Notes under the pieces: generated by a model
What the model saw: the letters and a program-made list of their open reading frames with translations, nothing else
Database searches by the model: none
What the model was told of the DNA's origin: nothing
Position numbers and translations under genes: made by a program
Source of the DNA: Aquila chrysaetos chrysaetos
Lineage: Eukaryota > Chordata > Aves > Accipitriformes > Accipitridae
Length of the DNA stretch: 64,000 nucleotides
Direction: 5' to 3'
NCBI RefSeq assembly: GCF_900496995.4
Contig: NC_044010.1
Span: forward strand, 2,356,001 to 2,420,000
Shown here: positions 33,601 through 44,841 of the stretch, piece after piece
How positions within the stretch are numbered: the first letter of the stretch is position 1
Layout: each line of letters begins with the position of its first letter

Positions 33601-35781
33601 TTCAGGCAGATCATTTTTATTGACCTAACGTTTTACTTTATTGAAACTCCCACTTCCCTCAAGGCTTTTCTTGTGGCGTTGCTTCTTTTCTGTTAACTTA
33701 CTGCAGTCAAAGGACAACTATCAAACAGAATCACAGAATGGTTGAGGTTGGAAGGGACCTCTGGAGGTTATCTGGTCCAGCCCCCCTGCTCAAGCAGGGT
33801 CAGCAAGAGCTGGTTGCCCAGGACCATGTGAGTGGTCCCTAATATGAGCATTTGTGACCTGTAGAATAGGTGGCTTTTTAATTTCCCTTCGGTCTGCCAG
33901 GGAAAGACTAGATAAGAAATAAACAAAAAGTAATATAGTGCTTAATTTTGAAGAAGGTGGGTTCAAAAGTAAAAGCTTGTGCAGTCAATCTAAACAGGAA
34001 TGTTTAATAACTTGTAGAAGTAGCAATGGTGACTTACTGGACTTTGCAAGTCAAAAATTCCTTATCCTGTTTACATCCAAAAGAGACAGAGGTGTGAATA
34101 CTTAAAGTAAAATCTTGTGGAATAAGTTGATAAGGCTTTGATAAGAAATTTGGTGAAACAGAAGGACACACTCACTCAGCCAACCCAAAGCAGAGAGAAG
34201 ATTTCAGTAGGACCCCTGAGCCGCTGAAAGTCTGTCTCTTTCTCTCCCTCAGATTGCCTTTTCTGTGAAAACTTGAAGGCAAAGTGTTGAAAATGCTTCT
34301 GTCAGATATAGAGTCAAATAGGTCATATTCTGAGCTGGCTAAACAGGAAGAGAAAATGTGCCACTATACTGATGGCTTTTTGAAGACAAAGAGCAGAATA
34401 GCTGTCACTCTCGTACAGTAGAAAGGGACCTTAAACTGGCAGCTGGGAAGGAGTGAGTGTAGAGTCAGAAAACGCTAGCCGGAAAGCTTTCAAGACAGAG
34501 CTTGCTAGCAGTCAGCGGTGTGTACTTCCTGACCTTGTTGTGTTATTGCTATGGTATTAGTGCTTCAAGTTTAACTCAAGCCTGTTTAACTATGGAGTAT
34601 TACATTGAACTTGAAGGTTTTGAAACAGCACCCTCTTAATTTGGTTTTGTTGGTGTTTATTTTCAGGTCTCAGCATGGTTTTTCACAACCTTTACAGTCT
34701 CAGGGCTAAAGGACAAAATCCACTATGTGGAAAGCCTTCAGCAGTTATTCACAGCCATACCCCCAGAGCAGATTGATCTCCCCCCTTTCGTCCTTGAGTA
34801 TGATGCCAGGGTAAGTGATTGCATGTGGCAAGCATGAGTCTTTGCACCTAAGTGTAGCTCTTGTGCTTCTCCCATTCTGCTCTGCAAGAGCTTTAAAGGG
34901 GCTGACTTCCACATCTTAAGAATGGGGAGAAGGAAGGGAGGGTTCCTGGAGAGTCTAGTTTTTCTGCTGTGAGTAATGATTAATTTTTTTTTTTTCCTCC
35001 TGCATCAGTCCAAGTAAAGGGCTTGGCTAAGAAGCAGATTCCTTTCCCAATAGAGCAGTCTCCTATGTGCATAAAAGGCAGACTACCTTTCTTCAGCCAA
35101 GAACTGTAACATAACACACTAAGAGCCTGTGGACAAGATAAAATTCATGTTATATAACCTGCTATATAACTTACACTGACTGCGAAAAGACATACTGTGT
35201 GTCATCCTACCTGTCCCACGCAGGAAAGGGAGGGGGCAGCGGGTGGAGGGAAGCAGTGGGGAAAAATGGAACTGTAGAAGGGTGCCCTGCCTTTGTGTTG
35301 GTCCCTCCTCCTCTTCCTTTCTCCATCCCAGGTCTTTCACCAAATGGTGGAATGAATGTGGCTTGCATCGGCCAAATCATTCCAAAGAGGATGTGCTATA
35401 ACTACGAAGTAACAGGCAGAGCTGTGTGTCTGTGTAAGCAACTTTGTCTTGAGTGACTCGCTGTGCTAGCATTTGTGGTTTCCTTGCATCACAGCTTTGG
35501 CTTAATGGCAAAATTTTAACCTGCACTTTTTGCTTAAAACAGAGGCAAAACCAAGGCTTATTTTTGCCTGATTACCAGCACAGTCCTCTCCTGGGTGAAT
35601 TGTGGCAGTCACTGTACTCGTGGAAGATGAAGCCAGGAGCACCCATTTATTTCTGCCTCTGTGTCATCATCCACTGCACCAAGGTGTACTGGAGAACACT
35701 TTTGTTGAACTGCTCATTCTGTTTTCATTGTAGGAAAATGGGCCTTACTATTCTTCTTATCCTCCATCCCCTGACTTGTGA
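12478..35781 (+). CDS. GDAP2: GDAP2, macro domain plus CRAL-TRIO domain protein (complete)
   Basis: Thirteen coding exons (12478-12653, 14216-14355, 18558-18711, 20286-20374, 22785-22861, 23957-24116, 25811-25961, 26964-27040, 28409-28485, 29051-29190, 29798-29852, 34667-34810, 35734-35781) join into 495 codons plus TGA, with GT-AG junctions and matching phases. Human GDAP2 is about 497 residues. An in-frame stop at 12424 precedes the ATG, fixing the start MDPLGAPSQF. Residues about 43-220 form a macro domain ([31 protein letters not shown]). Residues about 330-480 form a CRAL-TRIO/SEC14-like domain ending in FVLEYDAR. The C-terminus is YPPSPDL. The Gly-rich loop of catalytic macro hydrolases is not seen, so ADP-ribose hydrolase activity is doubtful. 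By established knowledge, human GDAP2 loss causes a recessive spinocerebellar ataxia. Its molecular role is poorly defined. Confidence 0.97.
12654..18557 (+). other. GDAP2: GDAP2 introns 2 and 3 (around coding exon 2)
   Basis: Intron 2 (12654-14215) and intron 3 (14356-18557) are AT-rich and appear unique. The 16171-16542 minus-strand open frame (123 codons) has no family resemblance I recognise. I see nothing else to call. Confidence 0.6.
14216..14355 (+). CDS. GDAP2: GDAP2 coding exon 2, macro domain start
   Basis: [20 protein letters not shown] to DELQKLKG. It contains the macro ligand-loop region ([10 protein letters not shown]) and SIFMHAGPDL, but no Gly-rich catalytic loop. The acceptor is CTCAG|G and the donor AAAG|GTAAGT. 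Confidence 0.97.
18558..18711 (+). CDS. GDAP2: GDAP2 coding exon 3, macro domain core
   Basis: [27 protein letters not shown] to NVLQLAK. The IIHTVGP strand is the macro-domain core. The acceptor is TTTCAG|GG after a long T tract, and the donor is AA|GTAAGC. Confidence 0.97.
18712..20285 (+). other. GDAP2: GDAP2 intron 4
   Basis: Contains an 18-A tract (19340-19357) and a CCT/CTC-rich microsatellite (19911-19929). Pyrimidine-rich DNA precedes the next acceptor. No gene seen. Confidence 0.6.
20286..20374 (+). CDS. GDAP2: GDAP2 coding exon 4
   Basis: EQAMCSVGFCVINSLKRCYPLEDATHIAL, with split codons at both ends. The acceptor is TTTCAG|G and the donor C|GTAAGT. Confidence 0.96.
20570..21345 (+). 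mobile_element. Degraded CR1-family LINE fragment(s)
   Basis: Stretches such as AACAGTGAGGTGAGAGAG near 20655 and the block around 21120-21320 follow the order and wording of CR1 3' ends, with many differences and gaps. It lies in GDAP2 intron 5, in the same orientation as the gene. The assignment is by pattern memory. The middle part (20800-21030) may be unrelated. Confidence 0.5.
22785..22861 (+). CDS. GDAP2: GDAP2 coding exon 5, macro domain end
   Basis: TVRRFLEIHGETLEKVVFAV to SELEE, the last helix and strand of the macro domain. The acceptor is TTGCAG|GC. The donor GAG|GTATCT is weaker than its neighbours. Confidence 0.95.
23957..24116 (+). CDS. GDAP2: GDAP2 coding exon 6, inter-domain linker
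   Basis: ATYQKLLPLYFPRSLEEE, then a Pro/Glu-rich linker to KPGVPD. The acceptor is CATAG|GCC and the donor ATG|GTGAGT. Confidence 0.96.
25165..25220 (+). mobile_element. Short CR1-like fragment
   Basis: The phrase ATTGCCCAGAGAGGTAGTG, followed by diverged sequence, resembles the conserved GGTTGCCCAGAGAGG segment of CR1 3' ends. Too short to be sure. Confidence 0.4.
25811..25961 (+). CDS. GDAP2: GDAP2 coding exon 7
   Basis: ASDEEGLEADLSFIGSHAFA to ALQKQHQRN. An acidic start leads into the helical region before the CRAL-TRIO domain. The acceptor is CTGCAG|AT and the donor AA|GTGAGA. Confidence 0.96.
26964..27040 (+). CDS. GDAP2: GDAP2 coding exon 8
   Basis: YNRWLCQARAEDLSDIASLKALYQT, with split codons at both ends. 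The acceptor is TTCTAG|T and the donor ACAG|GTAAGT. Confidence 0.96.
28409..28485 (+). CDS. GDAP2: GDAP2 coding exon 9, CRAL-TRIO start
   Basis: VDNCGRTVMVVVGRNIPVTL to IDMEK. GRTVMVVVGRNIP matches the first strand of the CRAL-TRIO fold. The acceptor is TTGTAG|GT and the donor AAG|GTAAGG. Confidence 0.96.
29051..29190 (+). CDS. GDAP2: GDAP2 coding exon 10, CRAL-TRIO
   Basis: ALLYFIHVMDHIAVKEYVLV to LYDVVDAK. The acceptor is TCTCAG|GCT and the donor CCAA|GTGAGT. Confidence 0.97.
29798..29852 (+). CDS. GDAP2: GDAP2 coding exon 11, CRAL-TRIO
   Basis: YKRNLKALYFVHPTFRSK, the SEC14-like YFVHPTF strand. The acceptor is ACCAG|G and the donor AAG|GTGAGG. Confidence 0.97.
33137..33160 (+). repeat. 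G-rich tract
   Basis: 15 consecutive G followed by C, G5, C, GG. A G-quadruplex candidate in GDAP2 intron 12. Confidence 0.85.
33727..33832 (-). mobile_element. CR1 LINE 3'-end fragment
   Basis: TCACAGAATGGTTGAGGTTG, followed by GGAAGGGACCTCTGGAGGT and CCAGCCCCCCTGCTCAAGCA, is the reverse complement of the well-known avian CR1 3' end. It is truncated to about 105 bp and lies in GDAP2 intron 12. Confidence 0.9.
34667..34810 (+). CDS. GDAP2: GDAP2 coding exon 12, CRAL-TRIO end
   Basis: 48 codons, VSAWFFTTFTVSGLKDKI to FVLEYDAR, phase 0. It follows a 4.8-kb intron. The acceptor is TTTCAG|GTC and the donor AGG|GTAAGT. Confidence 0.97.
34811..35733 (+). other. GDAP2: GDAP2 intron 13
   Basis: 923 bp of unremarkable sequence. 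A TATA-like CATAAAAGG occurs near 35070 and is not otherwise supported. No gene seen. Confidence 0.6.
35734..35781 (+). CDS. GDAP2: GDAP2 last coding exon
   Basis: ENGPYYSSYPPSPDL followed by TGA. The acceptor is TTGTAG|GAA. The C-terminal PPSPDL is the family ending. Confidence 0.97.
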   Translation, partial: ENGPYYSSYPPSPDL

Positions 35782-36510
35782 TCTGCAGTCCTGCGATGCT
35801 GCTGGTTTCCCATGGATCCAATGACCTGATGCCTGCCAAAACCTGTGCATTTGCCCATGTACAGAATTCAGAGAGAGGGTTTTCCTCCCCCAGCTCTGGT
35901 ATTTTTTTACTGATGAGATATTTTCAAGCACTCAAGCAATCAGAACTTTATGCCACTGTGAACTGTACAACTATTTCAAATATATTTATCCAATGGAAAA
36001 GTTGATTTAAAGATCACTAGGTGCATTTTACTTTGTTTTTTTGTTTTGGTTTTTTGGTTTTTTTTTTTTTTTGAAGCTGTTACATTTATTTCTGAGCAGC
36101 CTTTTCTGGGAAATCCATCGAAAGCACTTGATCATGTTTTTAACTATTACCATTTTCCAGCTGCATTTGTAATACCTGTTTCTGACAGGTCTGTACAAAT
36201 ATTGTGCAGTACCAGCCTGACACATTGCTCATCATATGGTCTCTGTGTTTCACATCTGATTACTTTCCCTTTCTGTTAGTGCTGATTACTTTGGTCTTGA
36301 CCCAGCAAAACTATCTGGAATTGGGAATGCCATGTCTGCAGGCTGAACAAAGCACTACAGCCAAGCCAAGATTACTGCAAGACTTAGTACCATAAATGCT
36401 AGGTGAGCTAGGAGCCTTGATAAAGTCCCTGTCAGTTTTCATTGGATGATGTGACATGTCAGGATGCCACTACCCTCCCAGTAAGAATAAAATTGAAAAG
36501 CATTTGCGGT
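35782..36510 (+). other. GDAP2: GDAP2 3' UTR (end approximate)
   Basis: From the stop codon to just past the first good AATAAA. It contains a long T tract at 36058-36072. A longer 3' UTR using later signals cannot be excluded. Confidence 0.65.
36486..36491 (+). terminator. GDAP2: Probable GDAP2 poly(A) signal
   Basis: A canonical AATAAA about 700 bp after the stop codon, followed within 60 bp by T- and GT-rich sequence, which suits cleavage near 36505. Confidence 0.65.
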
Positions 36511-39500
36511 TTCTTTTCTCTAACTATAGTTGTTTATGTTCTCTTTTGACATGGCCAGATGTGTTTGTATGATAACTGAATGCCATCTGCCTGAAGTATG
36601 TATGGAGGGGAGGGGGAAATGATGACTCCAACCCCAACCTCTGGTGGCAGAGATTGATTCTTAGAGATATTGGTGTCCCTTTTATTTCCTGTTACACTGA
36701 CACTCACTGATTTTTGACAGACGTGATACATGTAAGACAGCTCAGCCACAGAGTACTTACAGCACTGGAGGTGAAAAGTTTTTCAGCCTGCCAATGGAAA
36801 GCTAAAAGAGAAGGGAGAAGGCTCCCTTCTAAAACATAATCAGAATGATGGAATCCCTGGTAGGAAGAATTGTCACAACAGTACTGAACATGAAAATGAT
36901 GGTACCACTTTCATGTTTTCATTCTAGCTGCTTTCCTGCCCTGACTTGTGTCTGCTACTCTCTCTTTCTCAAACTTCTTCAGTTTTGCTTGTTCTGCTGC
37001 TTCTGCAATAATTGCCTTTTTTAAGCATAAGCAAAAGTCATCTTGAGATATCTTAGAAGGTAGTTATTCATGCCCATTGAGTTGATTGGAAAGAGATATC
37101 TCTCTCCTGTTTAAAGGTGCTGTAAATTGTTGGGGTAAACAGGAAAAAAATCCTCTCTTGGTCATCTAATTGCATGTCACAATTTGTGTTTGCAGTCTGA
37201 GAGTTTGGGCTTTTGTAAGTTAGGAGTGCAGTGAAAGATGGCCCATACTGAGGTTCCTTTCTTTCCTCCCTTGGCCTCCTGGCTTAATGTTGGGTTTATC
37301 CTCCGCATGTTTGTATGTCAGTTACAGATTAAGATAATAGCTTAGCTGGGGTTTAATAGTCATGCATTTACAACATATAAAAAGCAAGTGGTTTTGCTTT
37401 TTAAGTGTCCCCCAGGGTCCTTATGTGATTCCATTATCAGATCCAAGGTGCTGCTAAAAGGTGGAAACTGTGGCACAATGGAAAACCGCCTTGGTGCTAA
37501 TACTTGGGAGCGTTGCACCTTATGGTCAGTTCACTTGTGATTCTTTCAGCACTTTTCTGGTGGTTTTTGAGAAGGAAATAGCCACAGTCTATACAGAGCA
37601 GCTACCACGTGTCCCTACCTCCTCTTTTCACCTAGCTGTTTACAGCTGCCCTTGTCTGGTGACTTTTATAGCCAGCAATGAATTTTCCATGCTTCTGTAA
37701 CGATTCGTATAGCTTTCCACCCCCACTAACCATCTGCTGTTTTTCACACCCATGGCATTTTCAGTGGGGCTGTTGCAGAACAGCCAGTGTCCAATTAATA
37801 GGCAGATTAAAGGTGATTCAGAGCATATTGTGAAAACCGAACTCTCAGCTTCATAGTTTTTAGATGGTTTCTGTCACTTTAGCTCACAGATGGCTCAGAG
37901 TCATAAAACCTAAACAGTTCTTCTTAGGGCTCAGTCTGCACGTTTTTCAAACCCTAGTCCAGTCATTTTAAGAAATGACTTGGCTCAGTGAAGTGCGAAT
38001 GTGCCTCCAGAGCATTTGCAAAGCAAAAAGGAGATCTTGGCACTGTGCATCTTATTGTGTATATTTTTCCCTTGAAAGACTTTGCTTTAAATTTTTTTTT
38101 TTTTACCCAAGTCTTGCAGATCTCAGTGGCAAGACAGACCTGCATTGTGCTGCAAAGATCCTGCATTTTCCAGTGAGTCTGGAGTTGTGGCGATTTACCA
38201 ATTTATTTTTTTTAATGGAGACTTTTAAATGTAACACGCCAGTGAAAAAAAACCAAATCATTGAAGTGCTCAGGATAATCATTGGTATTAAAGTGTTTGT
38301 TTAATTCTAATACACAAAAAAAATTGCATTAAACTAGCTGAACTACATTTGGTTTGGCTGAGGAACACTGGCATGCCCTAGTTAAGGGTGGCTACAATGC
38401 TTTTCTCTTGAAGAGGCTAGGCAGGCAGTCTGTGTATGTCATAACTCTGTGGGCATTTTAACACCCCTACCCAGTGCAGTTACTGCAGAATTAAAGTTCT
38501 GATGAAGGTTTTATTGCCTTGCTTAAAGCTATTTCACACCATCTGCAGGCTCAAAAAGGGGAGTCTCCGCAGAGAAGTCCATTAGCGTAATTATGAGTGT
38601 TGTTATTACCACTGTAATGCCCTGTGTGATGTTGACAGTAGAGCAACATCGTTGTTGTCAGTAAAACTCAGATGTGGTGCGTAGGCACTCATTAGCCACG
38701 CTTCTTCTGAAAACATCCTATATTCCCTTGCTGATACTGCGATTAGATGTCTTAAGAGCCGGAGTCTGTCAAGGTGATGTCTGACCATGGACAGGCGACT
38801 CAAAGTATCTTGGCTTACCTGTTGTTGTTTGGCCAAGCCAGAGTTTGAAGCAATTGCCAAGTCAGTGAAAGGTAGAGTACCTGGTGGCCGCTTCTCCTGT
38901 TGTGTTTTGTACTTGTTTCTTAACCAGATGCGACAACAGGAGTAGGAAGTGGCAAAACGTTGTGGGCAAAGTCAAAATGTCAGCTTTCTACAGGCCATTG
39001 AGCTGGCATGGATTTGCCATGTACAGTCGAAGCTGAGCTGCTCTTTTCCCATGCTCTCCTGCTTACAAAATCCTAGAATGAAAACAGAGCTGCTGAGTTT
39101 CTCTGGCATCTTCTCTTCCCCAGCAGTAGCCTAAACCCCTGATTTTTCCTATCACATATGCCTCTGTTGCCTCAGCTTTGCGCTGAATGAGGCCTTCTCC
39201 CTGGTCTTTCCCTGAGCACTTTTGTAGCTGTAGTGCTGCAGATGATTAGCATCCCCCTGCTGAGACCAGACATTCCATGTGAAATTAATTTAGATGGTTC
39301 TGCTATTCAACAAGCTGATATCAGCCCTTCTCCTTTGTCAAACTGAAAAACAAGAGCAAAAGGCGTTATCCCCTTTCCTTGGCCTCTCCAGGGATGAGTC
39401 TCCTGTTACATCTGTGACCAAGCAACCAAATGAATAATCCCAATCTGAAACTTGTTTGCACCTCTAAGTCTATTACAGAAATTCCTGAATATGTTGATTC

Positions 39501-42500
39501 TGGCTAAATAGGAACTGATCCCAGTGACTTCTGTTAGCAAGTGCAGTCTTGGGAGAGTCGGGGAGGTGTTTCAGCTGTGTTTGGGGAAGAGGGTAAGAAG
39601 TCTACCTGGAACAACTCAATTTGTGATCCTCCAGTGCCAAGGAGGACTGACAGCAATACCTAGCCTGTAGTCCTAAGGCAACTGGCCCACTGGATTTTCT
39701 TCAGTCTCCCATGGGAAAGGTCCCGAGTTAGAGGGATAAACAACTGAGTACATAGACCAGTAACATGCAGTCTGCACTATGCTGAGATGAGGATGCAGGT
39801 GAGCTAAAGCAGCCCTGAGCTATACTGGAGCAGTGAGAGGCAAGCAAACCTGCTGCAAGGTGCTGTTTCCTTCCAAAGTTGAATGAGAGAAAGATGGTTT
39901 ATGCCTCAGCATTAGGATACAGAGCCCTCTTAGCTCGTATGCTTAAAACTAAAGCAAAGCGTGTGGCATGGTGGGGAGGGTGTTCCTCCTCTGGTCCCAG
40001 GGTCGATGGAGCTCTCTCCTCCAGGAGAATGGGGGAAAAGTGCTGTGTAAAGGTTAAGGACTGCAGAGATTAAAATGCTACAGCCCCAGGCCCTTTGCAG
40101 CATGGCCTCTGCCTCCTTTGAATACCAGGTGGATTTCTGATAAGCAGTCAACTACTTGACTCTACAATCCCTCTGAAATATTTTAAATGGCAAAACCATT
40201 CACAACATGTATAACTGAAAAAATGCCAAGATTCCTAATGCAATTTAGACATAGCTATGGGAGAGGTGGCTTTGCTTGGAAGGACATTATGTACAAAAAC
40301 GAGGGGAAGGGGATTGTATCAGATGATCCACAGCAGCCTGTCTGCCAGCACAGCATCTGTTTTTAATTGGCTAATCAGATCCTGTTTGAAGCTTTTCTCA
40401 GCTGTGCTTCCCTTGAAAACCAGATTCCTCTTCCAGATGAGGCAGGACTGCTTGCGATTACAGTGCGGTTAGCACAAGAGCAGCAAAACTCAATGTATCG
40501 TGTGCTCAACACTTTCACCAAAAGGTTACGAGAAGAAGCCCTTACTCCAGCGAAGGTGTAGGCAGCAGAGCCTCTTCTTGTTCCTTCCTCCCATCTACTG
40601 GAGGAGTTTATTCTCCCTTTTTTGAGGGATAGGGAGGAAGGTTGTTAAATGCCCGCCCCTGTGCTGTGGAAGGAGGACCGCCTGAGACATCAAGCAACCG
40701 TTCAGTGTCCTGCTCTAATACTGATGCTTTTGAGTGGATCTGATTTTTAGGAGTGAGATCTAGCTTTGTAGCCAGGGAGTCAGTAATGGCATGAGTAGCC
40801 AAGCCAGGTCCTGGGGAGATGGTCTGGAGAGACTGTACCTGGACTAGATACCCAAGCCAGTGTACACACCAAATCTCCATCGTGTCTATGTTAGTCACCG
40901 TGGTCCTGATTCATCTCTGCTGGCGTGTTACAGAGCAGTAGATGTCCTGTGTTGTGCATCTTTTCCCCATAAAAACCTCTGTGCCTGGTACCTTCAGGAA
41001 AGGGCTTCCTGGGCATGACTGGGGAACGCTTTGGATGGGAGGGTCTTCATGCTTACCACAAACCTGAGCTGCTACCCAACCTGCAGTTCTTACCTGGCAC
41101 ATGGATACACCGTCTCCTGCGTGGTCGGTGCAATGGGGCTGTAATCTGGCTTTCTGCTTGAAGAAAAAAAGGTGAAGGTGAAGTTTCAAATGTGGCTACA
41201 GTGCTAAGTAGAGTTACTTTATCAACAGGACCATTTACAGTTTGTAAGATCACTTTGGTTTCTAGCATGGCACTGTAACAAACTCACACCTACCATAAAG
41301 CAACGCTGCATGAAACCAGACAGATGTTTCAGTATGCGAGTGTCCTGCATACCATCCCACAGAATATGCCTAGTGTTGTCCATCGGTTTACCATGCTTAT
41401 TTCCTAGAAAGAGCTGGTTGCAAACCCTCTTTCTTGTTCTCGCCAGAATGTTTGCGCAATAAGGAGCTCGTAACTCGCATGGTTTAAAAGGTTAATAACA
41501 GCAGCTGGCTGCTGTAACAACTTGGACACACTTAGGCATTGCTAATAGTTTGGCAGGAAAAGCCATGTTTGCATCATCTGAACAGGTTTGCTTATTCGCA
41601 AGTAAGATGTTACCCTGTCTGCCCAGAAAGGGCATTTCAAAGGTGGCTTTGCATATTGAAGAATAACACTACAAGAACAGGGAAGGTGCAACGTGGCACC
41701 TTGACTGAATTGGTAGTGGTGGTAAAGGAAACGCCTGGCTGGTGTTCGTTAGCTCTGCTGGTTCTCTGGCTCACTGATCCATCGGCATCCTCTTTATTGG
41801 ATCTTGCTGCATTGGGTTTCTACCAGAGCAGTGAGACACCATGTGCCTGCTGGATCAAACGCTAGTGAAATGGCAAAAGCATGCAAGAAAAAGTGCAGTT
41901 TGGGGTAGGTGGATCCATAGCAAATGAACCTACTCAGTAGCAGCTGGCAAGCAATCACAGGCTAAGTGTAACCAAACTCTGTCCTCAGTGTCGCATACAT
42001 CCTATGCGGATTCAGGAGTTCCTAAAAGTCTTTGGGCCACCTCCTCAGTAAGCTGCAAGGACCCAGAGATGAGCCAGTAGCAGGAGATCCCAAAAGAGAG
42101 TCACTGAACCAGCCTGGCGAGCTCTCACCTGAGCACAGAAGAGTGGAGAAAGAATCCTCAGACCCTGAGGTCACTTGAATCAGCTGCCATCAGTAAGTAA
42201 AGCTTAATCAGACCAGCCCATCAAACTTTCTGAGTCTGCAAGAGCGGGGGAAAACTGACAGAAAACGTAGCTGAAACTCTCCCTGAAAATGGTCTGCGTT
42301 GCAGGCCAGGGGCAATCCCCCTTTTCTAGCCCCAGCGGACGTCAGAGGGCTCTTCCGAAGGTGGCCGGACAGTACGACAGTTCAGGAACATGAGATTCTC
42401 TGATCTGTTATGAAAATGTATCCAGAAGCTCATACACACAGTCAGTATGAAATGTGAACTTGGTAAGATGTTACTGAGCAGAGACCAGCTGGTGGTCAAC

Positions 42501-44000
42501 AGCATGGTCAGAACGATAACATTAAACAAGAATTTCTGTAAGTCCAGAGCCGTAAGAAAGACACTAAGCAGAAGAGCTGCTCTGTTACAAGACCAGACAA
42601 GAGCATTTCAAAAATGCAAACATATTTTACAGTAATGGTAGGATAACTTCTTTAGGCAGATCCCAATGAAGTAGTTAGATTAAAGGGAAATGCTCCATGT
42701 CCTGTCTCAGTAGCTTTGTTTGCACTTGAGCATCTCTTTGAACTTAAGTCTGTTACAGTAGTATACCAAATTGTTTTCGAGGGACTTATCCAGGAATTTA
42801 AAAAATCAATAAAATTTTAAACCCTAACAACTGATGACCCCAAAGCACAATAGGTAGAAATGTTCTGCAGCCTGGCTGGTGCAGAAGCAGCCATCAGTGG
42901 GACTTGCTGATGTGCCAGCTTGGGACAGCAGAGCCTAGGGGCGTAGGACGGGTACAGAGTACAGCAGGGCGTACCGAGACCCAGAGAAGATGTCGGAGTT
43001 TGTGCAGGTGGTGTGGCCGTGAGCAAGATGACCTTTTGGATGTTTTCAGAGCCTCTGATGCAGTTAGGCAAATTCTCCTCTGCCACATCACATTTAAATG
43101 TTTCACTCTGCGCACTGCGATCATCATGATCATTAGTGAGCAAAACTAGTTAAATAGTCATCACAGAAGCAACCGTGCAAAAATATTTCACAATTAGCAA
43201 TGAGCCTTCAAAGCAAGTCACTAAAACCAGACTTTGGGGCTGCCCCCCCTGCAAAACCCATTGCTCTCTCCTGCCCCATCCTCCGGTGGCCCATTTCCAA
43301 GGGGTTCAAAGTGCAACACCTTTCCAACACCTGGGTTGGAAAGGCATGTCAGCGTTTGCTGTTGGATGCAAGTTATGTTATTGATTCAGCTAGGCAGCAA
43401 GCAGCAGAACCCGAACCAGTCCTTACACCCGTGGAAAATACATTGCAGTCAGCAGCAAGGTTTTTCTGATGGAGGACTACTTCATTAGCCTGGTCTTGCA
43501 CGCACCCACTGCCCGAAGCAATGCTCATCAGCTGGCCCGAGGAAATACACTGCAACCAGCACTGCAACCTGGAGCAACCAGCAAGGACGACAGGGGTAGT
43601 GAGTAGTTCTGGTGGCATCCCATCCCATAGCACGGCTCGGAGCAGTTTTAACCCATCATCATTAAATTAAGCCTGTTGACTCCAGATGCTTCTTGATGTT
43701 TGGAGGTTTTGGGGTTTTGGCTTGGGGTTTTTTGGGTGGGGAGAAACAAAGCTGTTTAGGACCCCCTCCAGACTTTTCATCTGTTCTTTGATCTGTCATG
43801 GGGTCTGTGAATGGAGCGCGAGCCTGCACCTAGGCACTGCGGGAGAGATGGGTGCCGTGCCCGTGGCACCAGGGCACAGCTGGGAGCTCGCGCCGCTCCG
43901 AGCCCTCCACCTCCGGCTGCCAGCACCCCGTGCAGTCTAAACAGCACGGGGTTTGCTGTGTCTGGCAAATCCCAAGAGAGGAGCAGCTGTAGCAGCTCCA
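36511..44000. other. Intergenic, downstream of GDAP2
   Basis: No multi-exon gene or long open frame recognised. Two parts stand out: a 64-codon coding-like frame at 40367-40561 and a CpG-containing, TAATTA-bearing stretch near 38480-38860. Otherwise it is ordinary AT-balanced DNA. Confidence 0.55.
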
Positions 44001-44336
44001 GGACAGCGGTAGAGGAACGTGCACATGAATCCAGAGAGAAATGCTCTTTTCTCTTGGCACTCTAGCAAGCTCTAATGAGAAGCAGCCCACCCGAGCTTTT
44101 GAAGAATGAACTCACCAGGAGACTCCTCTGCTCTGATCAGCCTCCAACCCTCTCATCCGCTTAGGAGAAATAATAAACTGGGACATACGAGTTATTTTCA
44201 TACGCACAGTTGAGTAACCTCACACAGGGAAGACTGGCGGGGAGGACGGGGGTGATGTTGGGGCTGCCTCCCCCCAGGACCAGGCGACGCAACAGGGAGC
44301 CCACAGAAAGTCTCTTGGTCCCTTTGGAAAGTTGTT

Positions 44337-44378
44337 GGGGGGGGGGGTGGTGGCAGGGGGATGGGGTGCTCTGTTTCC
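44337..44378 (+). repeat. G-rich tract
   Basis: A run of about 13 G followed by GGTGG, GGGGG and GGGG groups within 40 bp. A strong G-quadruplex candidate. Confidence 0.75.
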
Positions 44379-44814
44379 CAGGGCCCAAACAGGCTGTTTT
44401 TGTATTTTTTTTAACCTGGGCTCAGTCCTGGCTCGTGAGGACTGCTGTGTTCTGATGTGCCGTTGTGTCCCGGGACAAACCCCCGCCTGCCCCCAGCATG
44501 GGCTGGCACAGCACCGGCAGCGCTGCTCGGCACAGCCAGCCCCGTCCTGGGCAGCTTCCTGGGACTGCCCAGACGACCAAAGAATAAACTTTGGTTTGTC
44601 TGATGGCCCAAACTGTGATACTCATGAGATTTCTCTTCTTTTTTTTTTTCTTAAATTTTAAATATTTCACTTTTTCAAACCTTATTATTTGCCTTTAGCA
44701 TTTGTTTTCCTGCTGGCAGACACCTTTTTGAAAAGTCACATCCAGTCAACTTCCTCCCATCCTATTCTTGCCACTTTCCAAGCCAAGTAAGGCAGATTTG
44801 ACTTTCTATTCTGG

Positions 44815-44841
44815 AAAAAAAAAAAAAAAAAAAAAAAAAAA
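44815..44841 (+). repeat. 27-A homopolymer
   Basis: 27 consecutive A. It could be the tail of an old retroposed copy, but I recognise no gene sequence before it. Confidence 0.9.

Larger units (their letters stand above)
22862..34666 (+). other. GDAP2: GDAP2 introns 6-12
   Basis: Introns 22862-23956, 24117-25810, 25962-26963, 27041-28408, 28486-29050, 29191-29797 and 29853-34666. The contents are AT-rich unique sequence, two CR1 fragments (listed), a G tract at 33137-33160 and T-rich stretches. A short direct repeat of CCTCTGTTAAGATG starts at 28268 and 28286. No additional gene is supported. Confidence 0.6.

Noticed and set aside
44815-44841. A27 tract as the tail of a processed pseudogene
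   Set aside because: No recognisable coding sequence or target duplication could be seen upstream.
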